A stretch of DNA of 64,000 bases, taken from contig JXTB01000487.1 in assembly GCA_002914805.1 (NCBI GenBank), positions 120,525 through 184,524 on the forward strand, written 5' to 3'. The notes beneath the pieces are model-generated. The model was given only the letters and a program-made list of their open reading frames with translations. It did not search any database and was not told the DNA's origin. This stretch comes from Parasponia andersonii. Its lineage: Eukaryota > Streptophyta > Magnoliopsida > Rosales > Cannabaceae. The first letter of the stretch is position 1. The number at the start of each line of letters is the position of its first letter. Made by a program: the position numbers and the translations under genes. Shown here one piece after another: positions 59,357 through 64,000 of the stretch.

Positions 59357-62300
59357 GTACAATGTTCTTTTGCACTATTTGTGATTTAAATAATCTGCCC
59401 CAAAAAAGTACTTGTCTTATAGTTGTTTTTCTGATGTTTATAAGCACGAAGTAGTTTGTAACTACATGAAGGTAATCAAGGAATAAGCAATGTGACTATT
59501 GTAGAATGTACTTGTAAAATCATGGTATTTTTTATATGTTGCTTTGTGAAATCAATTCAGCATATGAAAGAATTATAATTTTAGATTGAAATTTCTTGGA
59601 GATATGCTTGAAAGTAAGTACTTGTTAATTAATTTGGTAGATCTTATTCCTCTCTTTGAAAGAAATAATAAAAATTGTGTTCTAGTTTCTCATTAGAATA
59701 TTGAACTACAATGATCATTAATGTCTGCATAGAAACCACCCATAAAAGTTAAAGATTAAGGTACAATGGATCACAATACTAATTAATTTCTGTGTGCCAG
59801 TGACGCGTGTTATTTACTATGTAATTTTCCTAGTGGGATCATACATACTTCGGTAGGAAAAACGGATTTGTCTACGTGTTATTGACATACATTATTATGT
59901 TATGGTAATTAATGAAGAAATTTGAGGCGCTATGAATATTTTCCTCTAGATGTTATTTGCCCCACTCAATTGAAGTTTGCTTACGAATGCATACTGATTT
60001 CTCTATCGTTTATTTGAGAGAGATAGAAAGAGAGAGATAATTATCATTTAATTTCCAAAGAGCGATCATAGTAGGGAAAGTTGATCGATATGTCTTATTG
60101 AATTACAAATGTTAAAGAGTAACGAAGAAACTGGATTAAGTCCGTAAATTTTGCGTAAAGAATAGGTATTTTTCTTAAGATGTTACATTTGTCTCATTGA
60201 ATTAAAGTTTTTCTAATAAGTCAGGTCCTTTCCTGTCCCACATGTGGTACTAGTAAATTCCCAATGTGGCACTGGGATAGGGGCACAAGAACACCAGTGA
60301 TTCCTTATTGTTTAGCTGAAAAAAATTTCTCTGATAAACATAAGTTATAAATGTGAAAATACTATTATACTACTAAAAATACTCCAAAATAATTAAAATT
60401 ACAAAAATAAGTGTGACAAATTGAATTTTAGATACTTAAAAAATTGAAATTATACCTTGAATTGAGACTTAAGAATTAAGGTACTGGAACAATAGAAGAT
60501 CTTTGGAATATGGAAGAACTAGAAATAGAGATTAGAGAATATAATTAATAATTATAATTTAATAATTAGATAATATAATTAGAGAGAAAAAGAGAAATTT
60601 GAGATATAATTAAAGATAACGAGAGAATAAGAGAATATTGTATTGAATTGATACTTGAAATTGTTAGAAAAAGAATGAGAGAATAGGGTATTTAATTATT
60701 TATTGGTATAGAATTTTTTTTAGAAAAATTTATTTATTATTTCTGATGTTTTTAAATTTATTTAAAAATATTAAAAAAATTTGGCCACCAACGGCTCCCC
60801 TCAATCAGTGTTTAAAAACATTAAAAAATATTTGGGACACCAACAGTTCCCCTCAATCAGTAGCCCAACAATATTATTACTTTTTATTACTTGTATAAGT
60901 TGTATAAGGGCCCAAAACTTGGGCCAAAAATTAAAAAAAAAAGACCTACGGTGCAAAAAACAGACCGGCTCGGCCCGGCCCGGCGAGTCGCTATACATAG
61001 ACCCAACTCTATTATGCACGAAACAGACTTGTATGAACAACGAAATTGAAAACAAAGTATCTGGGGATTGCCGTCCAACTCTCCTACAAAGTCTCTTCCA
61101 CGAATAAAGTCTTTCAATCTACGAAGTAAAAGATATATTCCTTTATTTTATGTTTTGTTTTTTGAGTTAAAGTCTATAGCTCGTATTTATTGAGTGTGGA
61201 CGAAACAGACTTATATGAACAAGCAAATCAAAGTCAAAGTGTTAGGTCCTTCAATTTTAAATCCTTCACTAAATTCATGACATTTACCTTTTAGCTTTTG
61301 CCTAATAGATTTTGAAATATGTTATCTAATTGCTAAGCTAAATTTGAGAAAGTATGATAATTGTTACTTCTATAAAGTTTGTTTTATTTTCATTATAAAA
61401 ATTTTCTAAAATATTATTTTACTATACATATAATTTATAATTTATCGAGATGTTGTCATTAACATGACGATATTTTTATAAATTTAATTTATCAAATATC
61501 TTGACGTTTGTTTTTCCCAAGGTTATCAACTTAAAACATAACTTCGTTAGGACACAATAATAATAATTTGACCATCCTAAGCATGAATTAATTGCAATCG
61601 CCAAATTAAAATTTTGTCAGTTAGGGGAGGAGAGGTCGTGGTGTTTCATTAGATGACCGAGGAGGATTATTGGCTGTTTGAATAAAGTCCATACTGATAA
61701 AATGACAAAGTAATGGATTTATAATAAGAGTTGAGCTACTCCATTTATTCAATCTTTTTGAGATAGAACCAAAATCTTAACTAACACATTTGTTATTAAA
61801 GGAATGTTAAGGTCATTCTCTTAATTTTTTACTCTCTTTTCATATCAAATAATGAGACAAAAGATTGGAAAAGAGAATAAATTATCATTTGTCCCTTTGT
61901 TATCCAATAGTTTTAACTATTTCATGCATGTTTGTTCTTCCCCATAATAGAAAATTTAATGAGTTTCATTTTATTTTCCAATAAAAAAATATTTTTGAGA
62001 ATTATTAACAATGTTATTAATCTTAAAATTTCATTTACATGATATAGAATGTTCGAATTAACAATTTTAGAAGTTAATTTTACCATTACATTTAGATGAT
62101 ATAAAGATGGATATAACTTAAGACTATTTTATTTATTAATCCATAAAAGACCGTAAAAAGATGGGAATAGTGAAGTTTTTCTCTCTTCTTATAAATTCCT
62201 GTATTTTCTTACCTGTTTAGGGTACAAATGTTTGATAAATATTCTTCACATACATGGTTAGTAATTGACTCAATTTTATTTATTCTTTGTCTCGTTTAGA

Positions 62301-63778
62301 TTTTCTCAAATTTTTTCTCTAATTTTTTTTTCTAATATTATAAATTAGTAAACATGTTCTAAAAATAAACCATAATGTAGATTAACTATAACAACAGATG
62401 ACCATCAATTTTAATATTAAGTAGCGAAGGAAAATTTACAAGGTAGATAAAAATGTAATATTTAAGATCAAACTAATGTCTTCTAGCTTAATCGGGAAAA
62501 ATAGCAAACTACAGTGCCTGGAATAAAGAGTGGCTTGTATTAAGGAGGTGGGGACTCATTGACGTGACAAGCCATCAAAAGAATCAAATTAAATTGCGTA
62601 TAATCCACGGCGTTTACTTTGGAGTCTCCTTTAATTTCAAGATTGATTTTTTTTTTTTGGTAGATTGCTGTTATCTTCGTGGAAGTTCTCAACAAATTAC
62701 TTTTTCTCAATATGTTTTTCTTTTTCTGTCGTATTCACTGAAAGTTCCAAGCCTTCGAGCAAAAGTCGGCAGTGGGCTCCAATATTATCTACAACTAAGC
62801 CTTCCATATGTCCAAATCAGAAAAGTCCAAGAGAAAAAAACAAAATACAAAAAAGTCTTAAACAAGATGAGAACTATCTCTGTCCATGAACAACATTAGG
62901 GCCACTAGAAAATAGTGTGTTCATCCCCTAAAAAAAATGGAAAATAAAATAAAAGTCTACAAGAGACCAGACACGTAACTAGTAGGAGTCATTTGTTAAT
63001 CAACGCGAAAATTCCATGCACTAATGGGGACTAAAAAATGAGGGTGATATAAAAGAATGAACTACATGAGGGTGTTTACTCTATGATTGTTAATAGAAAC
63101 ACAATGATTTTATTGATTGTTTGTTTGCAACTGTGCTGTTTTTTATTTTTATTTTTTTTATTTTGTATCGGAGTAGTCGTTATTTGTAATGTGCTTATGT
63201 GATTGATGAACAAACTTTCGTTTTCTAAAAAAAAAAAAAAACGATAGGCATATAAATACGAATCATTTTTTAATCAATAGAATAAATCATAGAGATATCC
63301 TTATGCATTCCTTTGTAAAATATATAGATCCTTTGTAAGTGATTTTAGTAAAAAGGTATATATGTTTAATTTCTTTCCAAAGTAAGTGGTCTTTCTCGAT
63401 ATTATTAGACTACGATTCACACCAAATTAGACTATGCAAAAGGACTATTTTGCGAAAAATTTTAAAACACATAACTTCACTATCAAATGGTCTATTTTGC
63501 CTAATTTTCTTTTCACTATTTTATGTCGAAATGTTAATAACAATACCCTTGGACCAAAAATAATTTAACTTGCACCCTTTATGTCCTTAAAGAAGCTAAA
63601 AAATTTTATGTTACTTTTAATTAAAATCATTAATTGTTAATTTTATAAAGATATAGTTCTTTATTAAATAAAATTTTAATAGTCAAAAGTAAAGAATTTC
63701 TCAAATTTAACTAGTAGAGAAGAGTTTGTGTAATTAATGTTATGGATTTCATGAGTGTCGCTGGAGTTACTTTTGGTC
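58329..63778 (+). repeat. Segmental duplication, copy 2
   Basis: Co-linear with 44,383-49,837. It lacks the 1,388 bp equal to 46,454-47,841, with TAAACATA at the joint, and carries 1,442 bp (61,117-62,558) absent from copy 1. It ends at 63,778, where sequence switches to another LRK10L ectodomain. Confidence 0.88.
61117..62558. other. Copy-2-specific 1.44-kb block
   Basis: AT-rich, no coding sequence recognised. Both joints carry TCA (61,114-61,116 and 62,556-62,558). No terminal inverted repeat or LTR structure is visible, so it may be ancestral sequence deleted from copy 1 rather than an insertion. Confidence 0.6.
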
Positions 63779-64000
63779 AAAGCCATAAGCGAGCTCATCG
63801 TGGATTTGTTGGTAGGATGTGGTCATCGTCTTCTTCTTCCTTGATGATATGAAAGCACGTCGAACTATTTTGCAGGATTTGGCCAAATCTGAAAACTTGA
63901 ATCCAGTAGCATACACCACATATAAGTAGTCATCACTTGAATTTGGGACTAAAGCAGATGCGTTTAAGCAAGGAGTTGTGTCTATATACAAAGGATCGAA
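63779..64000 (-). pseudogene. A'': LRK10L-2-like ectodomain fragment, cut by window edge
   Basis: The minus-strand frame is open from 64,000 to the junction and encodes YIDTTPCLNASALVPNSSDD, YLYVVYATGFKFSDLAKSCK and [10 protein letters not shown], closely matching gene B ectodomain residues of about 180-255. At 63,779 the exon stops abruptly against the segmental duplication, so the rest of this exon and the kinase are missing on this side. The N-terminal part may lie beyond the window. Confidence 0.8.

Noticed and set aside
60781..61117. Open frames on both strands at 60.8-61.1 kb and their counterparts at 48.3-48.6 kb
   Set aside because: They sit in duplicated non-coding flank, differ between copies by frame-changing indels and match no family.
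1..64000. tRNA, rRNA, CRISPR arrays or bacterial-type operons
   Set aside because: None seen by eye on either strand; the window is typical nuclear plant DNA. A tRNA or covariance-model scan was not possible here.

Overview
The window reads as nuclear DNA of a flowering plant, most likely a eudicot. It is AT-rich, its genes have many introns, and it encodes plant-specific proteins: a chloroplast-targeted FtsZ1, an SYP5-type SNARE and LRK10-like receptor kinases. Retrotransposon debris is frequent. The species cannot be named from sequence alone. All gene models are splice predictions made by eye from reading frame, GT/GC-AG borders and remembered family sequences; none is backed by transcript data.

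Layout. 1-12.5 kb: gene-free, holding a heavily decayed plus-strand Ty3/gypsy element (about 2.3-8.1 kb), LTR relatives in both orientations, and a dispersed AT-rich repeat that reappears just upstream of the first gene. 12.6-15.4 kb: FtsZ1 (plus). 15.9-20.2 kb: TAF6 (minus). 22.2-24.9 kb: SYP51/52-type Qc-SNARE (minus). 26.4-28.4 kb: complex I subunit NDUFA2/B8 (minus), with an apparent one-base frameshift in exon 1. 29.7-30.5 kb: a perfect solo LTR with a 5-bp target duplication. 30.5-32.2 kb: a degenerate roughly 115-bp tandem array. 32.7-36.3 kb: PP4-type phosphatase catalytic subunit (plus). 37.7-41.1 kb: a BPI/LBP-family lipid-binding protein, LBR type (plus).

41.9-64.0 kb is an actively rearranging cluster of LRK10L-2-like receptor kinases arranged as head-to-head pairs. 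Gene A (minus, pseudogene: 5' truncation plus a nonsense codon) abuts C' (plus, kinase domain only). Gene B (minus, apparently intact, 676 aa) faces gene C (plus), whose ectodomain is broken by a frameshift, a nonsense codon and a copia remnant. A further ectodomain fragment, A'', runs off the right edge. C' plus its 3' flank (44,383-49,837) and C plus its flank (58,329-63,778) are a recent 5.45-kb segmental duplication. Broken pieces of the LBR gene lie between C' and B, so the LBR gene was co-duplicated with the kinases.

The five genes from FtsZ1 to PP4 are unrelated housekeeping genes. The LBR plus LRK10L block is the accessory, possibly immune-related part of the window and carries most of the unusual observations: a DFG-to-DFA change in both C kinases, decapitated head-to-head genes, and co-duplication of a candidate lipid-binding protein with receptor kinases. 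Outside it, the SNARE carries His at the zero layer, two introns (FtsZ1, SYP5) look like GC-AG introns, and NDUFA2 has the frameshift.
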